NCBI GenBank assembly: GCA_964390795.1
Contig: CAYMLQ010000184.1
Span: 1-11,027, forward strand
DNA: 11,027 bases
Direction of reading: 5' to 3'
DNA from: CAYMLQ01 sp964390795
GTDB taxonomy: Bacteria > Verrucomicrobiota > Kiritimatiellia > RFP12 > UBA1067
A program made the position numbers and the translations under genes. This document shows positions 1 through 6,902 of this stretch, one piece after another; within the stretch, counting starts at the first letter, position 1, and each line of letters starts with the position of its first letter. Under the pieces are notes generated by a model. That model worked only from the letters and a program-made list of their open reading frames with translations. It made no database searches and was not told the DNA's origin.

Positions 1-692
1 CCGACCCGCTCGTGCTGAGCCTCACGCTGCACAAGGGCCTGACCAAACGCGTGGTCCGCGACGCGGGCGTGCCGACCAGCGACTTCTGCGTCTACGAGAC
101 CGCTGACGATCTGGAGTTGCTGCGCTTCGGGCCGCCCTTCTTCGTGAAGCCGGTGGCCGAAGGCACAGGCAAGGGCTGCACCGCCAAGTCGATCGTGCGC
201 GACCGCGCCACGCTGGCCGCGGCCTGCGACGACCTCGTCGCCCGCTTTCGCCAGCCCGCCCTGATAGAGCCCTACCTAGCCGGGCGCGAGTTCACCGTCG
301 GCATCACCGGCACGGGGCGGCAGGCCCAGGTGGTCGGCGCCATGGAGATCGTGCTGCTGGCGAACGCCGAGGAGGGCGTGTACTCGTTCGACAACAAGAG
401 CCAGTACGAAGACCGCGTGAAATACCCCGCCACCGACCCGGCCAACGACCCGGTGGCGGCCGCGGCCGAGCGCGTCTCGCTCGACGCCTGGCGGGCGCTC
501 GGCTGCCGCGACGGCGGGCGCGTGGACATCCGCTGCGACGCGGATCAGAGCCCGCTGTTCCTGGAGGTCAACCCTCTCGCCGGCCTCAACCCGAAAGACT
601 CCGACCTGCCCATCCTCGCCCGCATGGCCGGCGTCTCCTACACCCAGCTCCTCGGCCGCATCATGGCCTCGGCGGTCGCGAGGCTGAAATGA
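1..692 (+). CDS. D-Ala-D-Ala ligase-like ATP-grasp enzyme, 5' partial
   Basis: Open from the left edge (codons in phase from base 3) to TGA at 690-692. The GTG at 12 is not the real start, because the conserved stretch DPLVLSLTLHKGLTKR already runs through it. About 230 residues are visible; Ddl-family enzymes are usually 300-330, so roughly 80-100 N-terminal residues lie outside. Counting from that GTG, the ATP-binding loop FFVKPVAEGTGKG is at 43-55, the ATP-grasp strand IEPYLAGREFTVGI at 85-98, and the Mg/ATP site at D172 with FLEVNP (E185, N187) followed by GLNP. The family joins a carboxylate to an amine through an acyl phosphate, using ATP, in the cytoplasm. The stop overlaps the next start (ATGA), so the two ligases are very likely made together. 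All visible catalytic residues are intact. True cell-wall Ddl is possible. I think a specialised paralogue is likelier, given its partner is another Ddl-like enzyme fused to an acetyltransferase. Confidence 0.9.
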   Translation, partial: DPLVLSLTLHKGLTKRVVRDAGVPTSDFCVYETADDLELLRFGPPFFVKPVAEGTGKGCTAKSIVRDRATLAAACDDLVARFRQPALIEPYLAGREFTVGITGTGRQAQVVGAMEIVLLANAEEGVYSFDNKSQYEDRVKYPATDPANDPVAAAAERVSLDAWRALGCRDGGRVDIRCDADQSPLFLEVNPLAGLNPKDSDLPILARMAGVSYTQLLGRIMASAVARLK

Positions 693-2290
693 AAATCACC
701 CTCGTCCACCAGCACGTTCCCGCAGACGCCGCCGCCGATGAGCGCGACGTACTCGATCAGGTCAGCGCCATCAAGATCGCCCTCACCGCCAACGGCCACG
801 TTGTCTCCGTGCTGCCCTGCACCACCGACCTCGGCAACCTGCAGCGCAAGCTGGAGGTCCTGAAGCCCGACTGCGTCTTCAACCTCGTCGAAACGCTCGA
901 CGGTTCCGGCCGCCTCATCCACCTCGCGCCAGCGCTGTGGGAGACAAAGGGCATCCCCTTCACAGGCAGTTCCGCCGACGCCCTCTACCTCACAACCCAC
1001 AAGCTTCTCTCCAAGGAGCGCATGCTCGCGGCCGGATTGCCTGTGCCGGCGTGGGAGGTGGCCCGCGATCTCCAAGCGCGGACCGCGTGCCCGGAGGTCA
1101 CGCGCCACCCGACAGCACGCGACGGCCTCGGCGAGTCCGAGGTGCCGCGTGACCTCCAGGCGCGCGCCTTCGACTGGATCGTGAAGTCGGTCTGGGAGCA
1201 CGCTTCGGTCGGCCTCAGCGACGCCAGCATCCTGCGCAACGTCACAGCCGCCGAGGTCGCCGACCGCATCCCTGCCGGCTCGTTCGCCGAACAGTTCATC
1301 GACGGCCGCGAGTTCAACCTCGCCCTGCTGGCCGGGCCGGACGGGCCGGAAGTCCTGCCGCCCGCCGAGATCGTCTTTACCGACTTTCCCGCAGATAAAC
1401 CCAAGATCGTGGGCTATCAGGCCAAGTGGGACGAGGCCTCCTTCGAGTACGCGCACACCGTCCGGCGCTTTGCGGACGCGCCCGCAGACGCCGCGCTGCT
1501 GTCCGAGCTGAAGCGGCTCGCGCTGCGCTGCTGGGAGTCGTTCGCCCTGGGCGGCTATGCCCGCGTCGACTTCCGCGTCGATGCGCAGGGCAAGCCGTGG
1601 ATTCTCGAGGTGAACACCAACCCGTGCCTCTCGCCGGACAGCGGCTTCGCCGCGGCGCTCGACAAAGCCGGCATCCCCTACGCGGACGCCATGGAGCGCA
1701 TCGTGCAGGACGTGGCACGGGCGTCCCGCCCGTGTTCCCAGTCGTCACGGGCGGGACGCCCGTGTTCCCAGTCGTCACGGGCGGGACGCCCGTGCCACAC
1801 AGCTCTCCCCCCCGCCGTCACCTTCCGTTACGAGGTCACGCCCGCCGACGTCGAGGCGATCCGCGAGGTCACCGCCTCGACCGACTACTTCCACGACCAC
1901 GAGATTCCCGTGGCCGTGGAGCTGGTCGAGGAGCGGCTCGCCAAGGGAGCGGCCTCGGGCTACGAGTTCGTGGTGGCCGAGTGTGAGGGCCGCGTGATCG
2001 GCTACACCTCGTTCGGCCCCATCCCCTGCACCCAGAGCAGCTTCGACTGGTACTGGCTGGCCGTGCGGCCCGAGCTGCAAGGCTTCGGCTTCGGCAAAGA
2101 GCTGCTCCGCCAGGTCGAGGTCCGTGCCAAGGCCATGGGCGGTTCGCGCCTCTACTGCGAGACCTCCGGCCGACCCAAGTACGCCTCCACCCGCGCCTTC
2201 TACGAGCGCCTGGGTTTCACGCTCTGCGAAATGCTCGACGACTACTACGAGCCCGGCGACGGCCGCGCGACCTACGTCAAGCCGCTGTGA
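689..2290 (+). CDS. Ddl-like ATP-grasp ligase fused to GNAT N-acetyltransferase
   Basis: 533 residues. ATG at 689 overlaps the previous stop by 4 bases, with GAGG 5 bases upstream. Residues 1-341 form a complete Ddl-like enzyme: N-terminal pre-ATP-grasp domain (VFNLVETLDGSG near 63-74), ATP loop IVKSVWEHASVGL at 164-176, EQFIDGREFNLALL at 201-214, and Mg ligands D294, E307 and N309 in RVDFRVD / LEVNTNPCLSP. Residues 378-533 form a GNAT domain with acetyl-CoA motif A VRPELQGFGFGKELL (Q464, G467, G469) and a C-terminal motif ASTRAFYERLGF (499-510). Two insertions are visible. Residues 123-150 are an in-frame 28-codon duplication between W122 and the ATP loop. Residues 342-370 are the translation of a palindromic DNA element (SRAGRPCSQS period) lying exactly between the two domains. 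Inferred role: ATP-driven amide formation coupled to N-acylation of the product or a precursor, in one pathway with the upstream ligase. Substrate unknown. It converges on the minus-strand gene with 4 bases between stops. Confidence 0.9.
   Translation: MKITLVHQHVPADAAADERDVLDQVSAIKIALTANGHVVSVLPCTTDLGNLQRKLEVLKPDCVFNLVETLDGSGRLIHLAPALWETKGIPFTGSSADALYLTTHKLLSKERMLAAGLPVPAWEVARDLQARTACPEVTRHPTARDGLGESEVPRDLQARAFDWIVKSVWEHASVGLSDASILRNVTAAEVADRIPAGSFAEQFIDGREFNLALLAGPDGPEVLPPAEIVFTDFPADKPKIVGYQAKWDEASFEYAHTVRRFADAPADAALLSELKRLALRCWESFALGGYARVDFRVDAQGKPWILEVNTNPCLSPDSGFAAALDKAGIPYADAMERIVQDVARASRPCSQSSRAGRPCSQSSRAGRPCHTALPPAVTFRYEVTPADVEAIREVTASTDYFHDHEIPVAVELVEERLAKGAASGYEFVVAECEGRVIGYTSFGPIPCTQSSFDWYWLAVRPELQGFGFGKELLRQVEVRAKAMGGSRLYCETSGRPKYASTRAFYERLGFTLCEMLDDYYEPGDGRATYVKPL
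1055..1164 (+). repeat. Imperfect in-frame repeat inside the ATP-grasp domain
   Basis: Two direct copies of 26 bases, at 1055-1080 and 1139-1164, match at 21 of 26 positions. They encode EVARDLQAR and EVPRDLQAR. They are spaced 84 bases apart (28 codons), so the reading frame is kept. A third, inverted copy at 1087-1106 matches the complement of 1144-1163 at 17 of 20 positions, including a perfect 12-base run (GGAGGTCACGCG, 1093-1104). Deleting 84 bases would leave an 11-residue linker between W122 and DWIVK, close to what Ddl-family enzymes normally have here. Whether this is a local duplication or an inserted dispersed repeat cannot be told from one copy. Confidence 0.75.
1712..1798 (+). 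repeat. 87-base palindromic element with 23-base inverted ends
   Basis: The element begins GTGGCACGGGCG and ends CGCCCGTGCCAC. Bases 1712-1734 and 1776-1798 are perfect 23-base inverted repeats. Inside are three 19-base cores spaced 30 bases apart (1716, 1746, 1776). The second and third read CACGGGCGGGACGCCCGTG, and the first is their exact reverse complement. The cores are joined by two identical 11-base spacers, TTCCCAGTCGT. The length is 87 = 29 codons, and its first base is the first base of codon 342, so it adds 29 residues without shifting frame. No transposase is present. It resembles the REP or palindromic-element class of non-autonomous repeats. No second copy was seen in this window. 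Confidence 0.88.
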
Positions 2291-2294
2291 GCCG

Positions 2295-5099
2295 TCACGG
2301 CACCACGTCCGGATCGCCCGAGAGGACGTGCCCCGCGTAGCGGACAAAGATCCCGCGCCAGTCGTCGAGATACCCGGTCAGGATGCTCCTGCCCTGCCCG
2401 TCCTTGTCGCCGCAGCGGACCAGCGCCGAGGCCGCGAACAGCTCCACCATGGCCTTCGAGAAAACCGGCGCGGCCAGGCTGTCCGGTCGCGTGCCGGTGT
2501 CGCGGTGCCCCTGCACGCCCGGCTTGCCGAGAAATTCCGCCAGCGCTGCCGCAGCCTGCGGGTCGCCGATCCTCCCCAGCGCCATGGTCACGGCGCGCGC
2601 CTGGTTGAAGCCGCTCGCGGCATCGCACTGCCGCAGCTTCTCCACCAGCGCGGCCGTGGCCCGCCGGTCGCGGGGAATCGCCACAACCCACATCGCCCCG
2701 TCAAGCTCGGGCACCTCCAAGAAACCATCCCACGCGTAGGGGTTACCCTTTTCCAGCGGGGTCTCGGCTATCCACGCCGCCAGCCGCTCGACGCCGGCCG
2801 CGTCGCCCAGCAGGCAGAGCGCCTTGGCCTGGGCCACCGTCGGCGCAGCGGCATAAGCCGCGCGCAGCGGCTGGAGCGAAGCCTTCCCGCCCCGTGCGAG
2901 CGTCAGCAGGTTGCTTCGCTGCGAAGGGTCGGCTGCGGCCTGGACGAGGGCCTGGGCGTCCGGCGGCGGCAGGTCCCGCGCGAGGGCCTCGAGCCGCTCG
3001 GCCGGCAGGTTGCCGATCTCCGCCAGGTGCCGCTGGAGGGCCTTGACGTCCACCCTCCTGGGCGTGGTGCCGTGCTTCACGCACAGGGCCGCCGCATAGC
3101 CCGCCGCATAGCCCAGGTTCAGCACGTCCGGGTTCATGCGCACGATGGCCTGCACGTCGTGCGTCGTCGAATAGTTCCGGCCGACCGCCATGATGTTCTC
3201 CAGCCCTTTCGGCAGAATCGCGCGCAGCGGCACGTACACCGTCAGGTCCCGGTCCCTCACATGCTTAGTCATGGGCATCAGCCCGGCGAAGGAGTAGTCG
3301 CTGCTGTAGTAGCCGTGCGGATCGAAGGCGGAGGCGGAGACGGCGATCACGTCGTGCCAGGTGCGCCCGGCGTTGACGTCGAGTTCGTCGATCACGACGT
3401 CGCCCCGAATCCGCCGCGTCTCGCGAAGCTGGACCATGGGGAAGTGCTGCTTGCCAGCAAACAGGCCGGCCAGGACATGGTGCGCGGTAAACCCGGCCAC
3501 GTCGATCGGGTCTGCCGGCAGCGAGTTGGCGTACAGCTCCTGGCCGATGAACGAGGCCTCCTCGATGCACAGGTCGCCGTCGTTGAGATAGAAACTTTCG
3601 GCCCCGGCCGCCGCGCAGACGTCGCCCTCGCCCGAGGCGTCGATCACGACCTTGCCCAAGGCCACGCCGCGGCCGAGCCACGTCGCCACCTCGACACCCT
3701 CCACCGCGTTGCCGCGCAGCACCGCCCCCATGGCCAGCGAGTGGTACCAGATGTCCACCTTCGCCTCGCGCAGCAGCCGCTGGTAGACGGGACTGCCCTT
3801 GCCACGCCACTCCTGGTTGAAGCCGTGGCGGTAGCCGCGCCAGAAGCCTTTGATGCCCAGCGCCACGCTGCCGCCGATAAAGCCGTTCTGCTCGACCATC
3901 AGAACCTTCATGCCGGCCCGGCCCGCCGCGATCGCGGCCCCCTGCCCGGCCGGCCCGCCTCCCACGACGATCACGTCGTACTCGCCCCAGACCGGGAGCG
4001 CGTCCCGCCCCTGCCGCACCTCGGCGCGCGCCCCCAGCCGGTACGGCCGCTCGCGACCCGCCAGCTCCTTTACAGCCAGGCCGGGCAGGACGCCCTGCTG
4101 CGCCCCTGCCGTTTTCACTGAGATCGCGTCGTCCGCCGGCAGCGTGACCGAACGGGCTGTCTGAGCGGCCCGCTCGCCGAGCCGCTCGCCCACGTCGGCC
4201 AAGGTCGCCGGCCGCAGCAGCTCGCGCGCCGCCTTGCGGCTGACCGCACACGACGACCCGATCACGAACAGGCGCTCCGTGCCCGCGGGCTTGCACACGC
4301 CCAGGTCCAGCGCGGCCGGCGCGGGCAGCGACGCGTCGGCCAGCGTGGCCTCGCATTGAAGCGGGTTGGGCATGACGAAGTCCATGGCGTGCGCGAACGG
4401 CCCGCTGACGTAGCGGTGCTTCTCCTCGCGCAGCGCGTCCTCCGCGCGGTTGAGCAGCGCCCACGTGAAGGCCGGCATCGGCGCGTCGCGCTTGACCTCC
4501 TCGCGCCGCTTGCCGTCCGCCGAAGGGACAGGCCGCGAGACCGCGAGCGTCTCGGCCGTCCACGGCGGGCGCGACGCCCCCGCCGCGTCCGCGACGGCGC
4601 CCGCGCAGGTCGCGTCGATCACGACCTTGGCGACGACCGCCTGGAGCCCGGCCTTGTTGGCCGTCACCACGCCGCAGAGACGCCCCTCTCCGTCCGTCAG
4701 GATCCCGCCGTGGCGCGTGTTATACAGGAACGCCACTCCGGCCTCCTTCAGCAGTCCGGCCGCGACCACGGGAAAACGCGCGACGTGGTTTGACGCCGTC
4801 AGCCCGCCGAGCAGCGCACGGCCGAACGCCGACGCCGGCGCGGCACCCGGCTCGAACGCGTCCTTGATGACCGTCTCCCCGCCCAGAAAGGTGTACTCGT
4901 TTAGCAGCAGCACCTTTGCGCCGAGTTTCGCCGCGCGCCACGCTGCGGCCATGCCGCCCTCACTGCCTCCCACCACCACCACGTCCACATGGTCGATCAC
5001 CGGCACCGCGCGCGGCGGCGCCTCCACAAAACGCGGCACCTGCGCCAGGCAGGATGCCGCCAGAAGAACCGTCACTACACTAAAACCCATCCGTCTCAT
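2295..5099 (-). CDS. Exported tandem FAD_oxidored-type flavoprotein with C-terminal HEAT-like region
   Basis: 934 residues, ATG at 5099, GAGG motifs just upstream. Residues 1-20 form an export signal (RR, hydrophobic stretch, then SCLAQ); cleavage near residue 20 is inferred. There are two FAD-binding Rossmann units. Unit 2 (about 374-680) is complete: GGGPAG at 380-385, ribose-binding E403, FIGG, the family motif RETRRIRGD at 559-567, and the closing AVGRNYSTTHD...LGYAAGYAAAL (637-671). Unit 1 (about 37-345) has GGSEGG at 44-49, but Asn67 stands where unit 2 has Glu403, and its end (GERLGERAAQ) has lost the closing GxAAG motif. It is therefore probably structural or degenerate. Residues 690-934 are alanine- and leucine-rich helical pairs resembling HEAT repeats. 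The family oxidises or reduces small organic or sugar-like substrates using FAD; the substrate here is unknown. It is the last gene of a three-gene exported operon, 18 bases after the preceding stop. Confidence 0.88.
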   Translation of the reverse strand: MRRMGFSVVTVLLAASCLAQVPRFVEAPPRAVPVIDHVDVVVVGGSEGGMAAAWRAAKLGAKVLLLNEYTFLGGETVIKDAFEPGAAPASAFGRALLGGLTASNHVARFPVVAAGLLKEAGVAFLYNTRHGGILTDGEGRLCGVVTANKAGLQAVVAKVVIDATCAGAVADAAGASRPPWTAETLAVSRPVPSADGKRREEVKRDAPMPAFTWALLNRAEDALREEKHRYVSGPFAHAMDFVMPNPLQCEATLADASLPAPAALDLGVCKPAGTERLFVIGSSCAVSRKAARELLRPATLADVGERLGERAAQTARSVTLPADDAISVKTAGAQQGVLPGLAVKELAGRERPYRLGARAEVRQGRDALPVWGEYDVIVVGGGPAGQGAAIAAGRAGMKVLMVEQNGFIGGSVALGIKGFWRGYRHGFNQEWRGKGSPVYQRLLREAKVDIWYHSLAMGAVLRGNAVEGVEVATWLGRGVALGKVVIDASGEGDVCAAAGAESFYLNDGDLCIEEASFIGQELYANSLPADPIDVAGFTAHHVLAGLFAGKQHFPMVQLRETRRIRGDVVIDELDVNAGRTWHDVIAVSASAFDPHGYYSSDYSFAGLMPMTKHVRDRDLTVYVPLRAILPKGLENIMAVGRNYSTTHDVQAIVRMNPDVLNLGYAAGYAAALCVKHGTTPRRVDVKALQRHLAEIGNLPAERLEALARDLPPPDAQALVQAAADPSQRSNLLTLARGGKASLQPLRAAYAAAPTVAQAKALCLLGDAAGVERLAAWIAETPLEKGNPYAWDGFLEVPELDGAMWVVAIPRDRRATAALVEKLRQCDAASGFNQARAVTMALGRIGDPQAAAALAEFLGKPGVQGHRDTGTRPDSLAAPVFSKAMVELFAASALVRCGDKDGQGRSILTGYLDDWRGIFVRYAGHVLSGDPDVVP

Positions 5100-5117
5100 A
5101 TCCTCGTCCTCGCTTCT

Positions 5118-6842
5118 CTATAACGTCACTGGAATGATGGAAAACTCGACCCTGTACTTCACCAGCCGCTGCCCCGCCGAATCGTAGGCCACAAGAAAGC
5201 CGCCGTTGAGCGCGATCTCGGTCGGCGCGCCGACGCGCGTCTCGGCCAGTTTGCGATGATCAGCTAGCGCGTAGACCCCCACGCGATTGTTCCCCGTGTC
5301 CGCCACAGCAAGACGGCCTTCATGCACGGCCAGGCGGACTTTCGGCCCGAATCCGTCGCTCCAGCGCCCGGTCTCCTTCCAGTCCGAGCCGTCACGGGCG
5401 AACTCGATGACCTGACCGTCGGCCGCGGCGAGCAACGTCTCTGGATCTTTCATCGTCACCGCCGTGAAAGCCTTCACCGGCGACGCAGTCTGGAGTGTCG
5501 CCTCGCCCAACTCCTTGCGCCACGGGTTGCGCCGGTCCTCCACCAGCTCGTGGACCTTGGCCCGGCCCTTTGCGCCCAGCGCCAGCAGACGCCAGCCACC
5601 CTTCCTGCCGGGCTGCTCGCGGTAGAGCGCCACGCCGACCACCCCCTCGGGAAGCTCCAGCTTGTCCAAGCGGTTGCAGGTGAAATTCTCTTCATCGAAC
5701 GCGCCCATCGCGACCGACACCTTGCCGTACACCTCGGCCAGCCCGACCGCCGTGTCCTCATCCCAAGCCGCGCACGGCGCGACCAGCCTGAACACATGGC
5801 TCACGTCCGCCGGCGCGAGCGCGTCGTCCTTCCAGTTCCAGATGTTCTTGCCCGCGAGCACGCGTCCCTGCGCGTCCACCGCCACGCCGCCCGGCGCGGC
5901 CAGCGCGCCGATGCGCCGCACCAGCTTGAGCCCTTTGATCTCCGGCCTCCACTCGGCCAACTGGACAACGCCGTACATGCCGCCGATCGCGTACAGTCCG
6001 GGAGCCACCCGACAGATGCCCCGCGCCAGCTCCACGTCGTAGTTGCACGGCACGTGCCCGATGAAGTGCCCCGACGCGCCGCCGAGCACCACGCCGGGGG
6101 CGGGATCAAACGCCGCCGTGAAGCGCTTGATCGTGCCGTGATACGCGCTGCCGAACCAGTGCGCGCCCAGCCGCGTCGCGCAGTCGATGCCCGCTTCGCG
6201 GTCGCCCGCGAAGCGCTTCGGCCACTGCGCGTTCGAGACGAGCGTGCCGTTCTCCAGCTTGTGTGCCGCCTTGTCGAAGACCAGGAAGAAGTCGCCTTTG
6301 TCGTCCCAGTCCATGCCTTTACAATACTGGCCCGGCGCCTCGCCGAACGGCGTCAGCGCGTCGTCCGCCGGGTTCAACAGCACGACCTGCCCGGCCTTGT
6401 TGCGCACGGCCACGCGCCCGTCACGAGCGGAAGACGAGAGCCCGTCCGGCTCGCTGATCGCGGCGCTGACCTTCACCGCAGCCGCCCCGTCCGGCGCGTT
6501 CAGCCCCAGCTTATACAGCTTTCCACCCAACAGCATCACCAGATGCTCTCCGCACAGCATCATCCTGTCGCGGTGATCCTCGTCCGCCGGGAGCCTGTAC
6601 TGCGCCAGCAGCCGCCCGTCGAGCGCATAGGCGTTCAGCGTACCGCTCCCGGCGCGGTCGTAGAGCACACCCCGGCTCGCGTCGTACGCCGCGCCCAGGC
6701 CGCGCGTCTCGCGCGCCATCGACCCGAATGTCACCGGCTTGTCCAGCTCCCCCGAGTTGCCCAGCACACCCTCGAACCGCAACGTCTCGGCCCAAGATAA
6801 CACGCCCATGGAACACAGACCGATAGCCACGAGTGAACGCAT
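5118..6842 (-). CDS. Exported beta-propeller (NHL-like) protein of unknown function
   Basis: 574 residues, ATG at 6842 with GGAG 7 bases upstream. Residues 1-18 (MRSLVAIGLCSMGVLSWA) are a good Sec signal; cleavage after SWA is likely. The rest is made of short repeated beta-strand units typical of propellers: GAAYDASRGVLYDRAGSGTL (50-69 region), AAPGGVAVDAQGRVLAGKN, and a clear NHL-type blade VADTGNNRVGVY at 513-524. No catalytic motif is recognisable, so it is more likely a binding or scaffold protein than a known enzyme. No membrane segment follows the signal. It lies 60 bases after the 1188-residue propeller gene and 18 bases before the flavoprotein gene, so it probably shares their transcript and cell compartment. 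The long open frame on the opposite strand is a shadow of this gene. Confidence 0.83.
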   Translation of the reverse strand: MRSLVAIGLCSMGVLSWAETLRFEGVLGNSGELDKPVTFGSMARETRGLGAAYDASRGVLYDRAGSGTLNAYALDGRLLAQYRLPADEDHRDRMMLCGEHLVMLLGGKLYKLGLNAPDGAAAVKVSAAISEPDGLSSSARDGRVAVRNKAGQVVLLNPADDALTPFGEAPGQYCKGMDWDDKGDFFLVFDKAAHKLENGTLVSNAQWPKRFAGDREAGIDCATRLGAHWFGSAYHGTIKRFTAAFDPAPGVVLGGASGHFIGHVPCNYDVELARGICRVAPGLYAIGGMYGVVQLAEWRPEIKGLKLVRRIGALAAPGGVAVDAQGRVLAGKNIWNWKDDALAPADVSHVFRLVAPCAAWDEDTAVGLAEVYGKVSVAMGAFDEENFTCNRLDKLELPEGVVGVALYREQPGRKGGWRLLALGAKGRAKVHELVEDRRNPWRKELGEATLQTASPVKAFTAVTMKDPETLLAAADGQVIEFARDGSDWKETGRWSDGFGPKVRLAVHEGRLAVADTGNNRVGVYALADHRKLAETRVGAPTEIALNGGFLVAYDSAGQRLVKYRVEFSIIPVTL

Positions 6843-6863
6843 AACCTAACTCCATTACTAATC

Positions 6864-6884
6864 GCACATACGTGCGGTATGTGC
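6864..6884 (-). promoter_or_regulatory. Hairpin in the gap between the two propeller genes
   Basis: A perfect 8-base inverted repeat, GCACATAC / GTATGTGC, with a 5-base loop (6872-6876), sits in the 60-base gap between the 1188-residue and 574-residue genes. There is no T-run on the minus-strand exit side, so it is not an ordinary terminator. It ends 21 bases upstream of the next ATG, just before that gene's Shine-Dalgarno. It could be an mRNA-processing or stability stem, or an operator for a dimeric regulator. The structure is seen; the role is inferred. Confidence 0.45.
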
Positions 6885-6902
6885 AATGGGGTGAACGACT
6901 GC

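Noticed and set aside
638..1456. 272-residue open frame on the minus strand across the ligase genes
   Set aside because: The sense strand carries intact, conserved ATP-grasp motifs. This frame has none and spans two genes.
1716..1794. Three units spaced 30 bases apart, resembling a short CRISPR array
   Set aside because: The 11-base joining segments are identical rather than unique spacers, the cores are palindromic, the whole lies inside an open gene, and no cas gene is near.
2291..2301. Odd palindrome GCCGTCACGGC at the convergent stop codons, considered as a terminator
   Set aside because: Only a few pairs can form around a usable loop and neither side has a T-run.
3999..4015. Partial match to the 1712-1798 repeat (GCGTCCCGCCC)
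   Set aside because: Only 11 bases match, without the inverted ends, in a GC-rich coding region; chance similarity.
2124..4121. 665-residue open frame on the plus strand
   Set aside because: Antisense to the FAD gene and overlapping the GNAT end in another frame. Composition is Arg/His/Pro-rich and no motif is seen.
5322..6800. 492-residue open frame on the plus strand
   Set aside because: Antisense shadow of the 574-residue propeller gene; no ribosome site and no motif.
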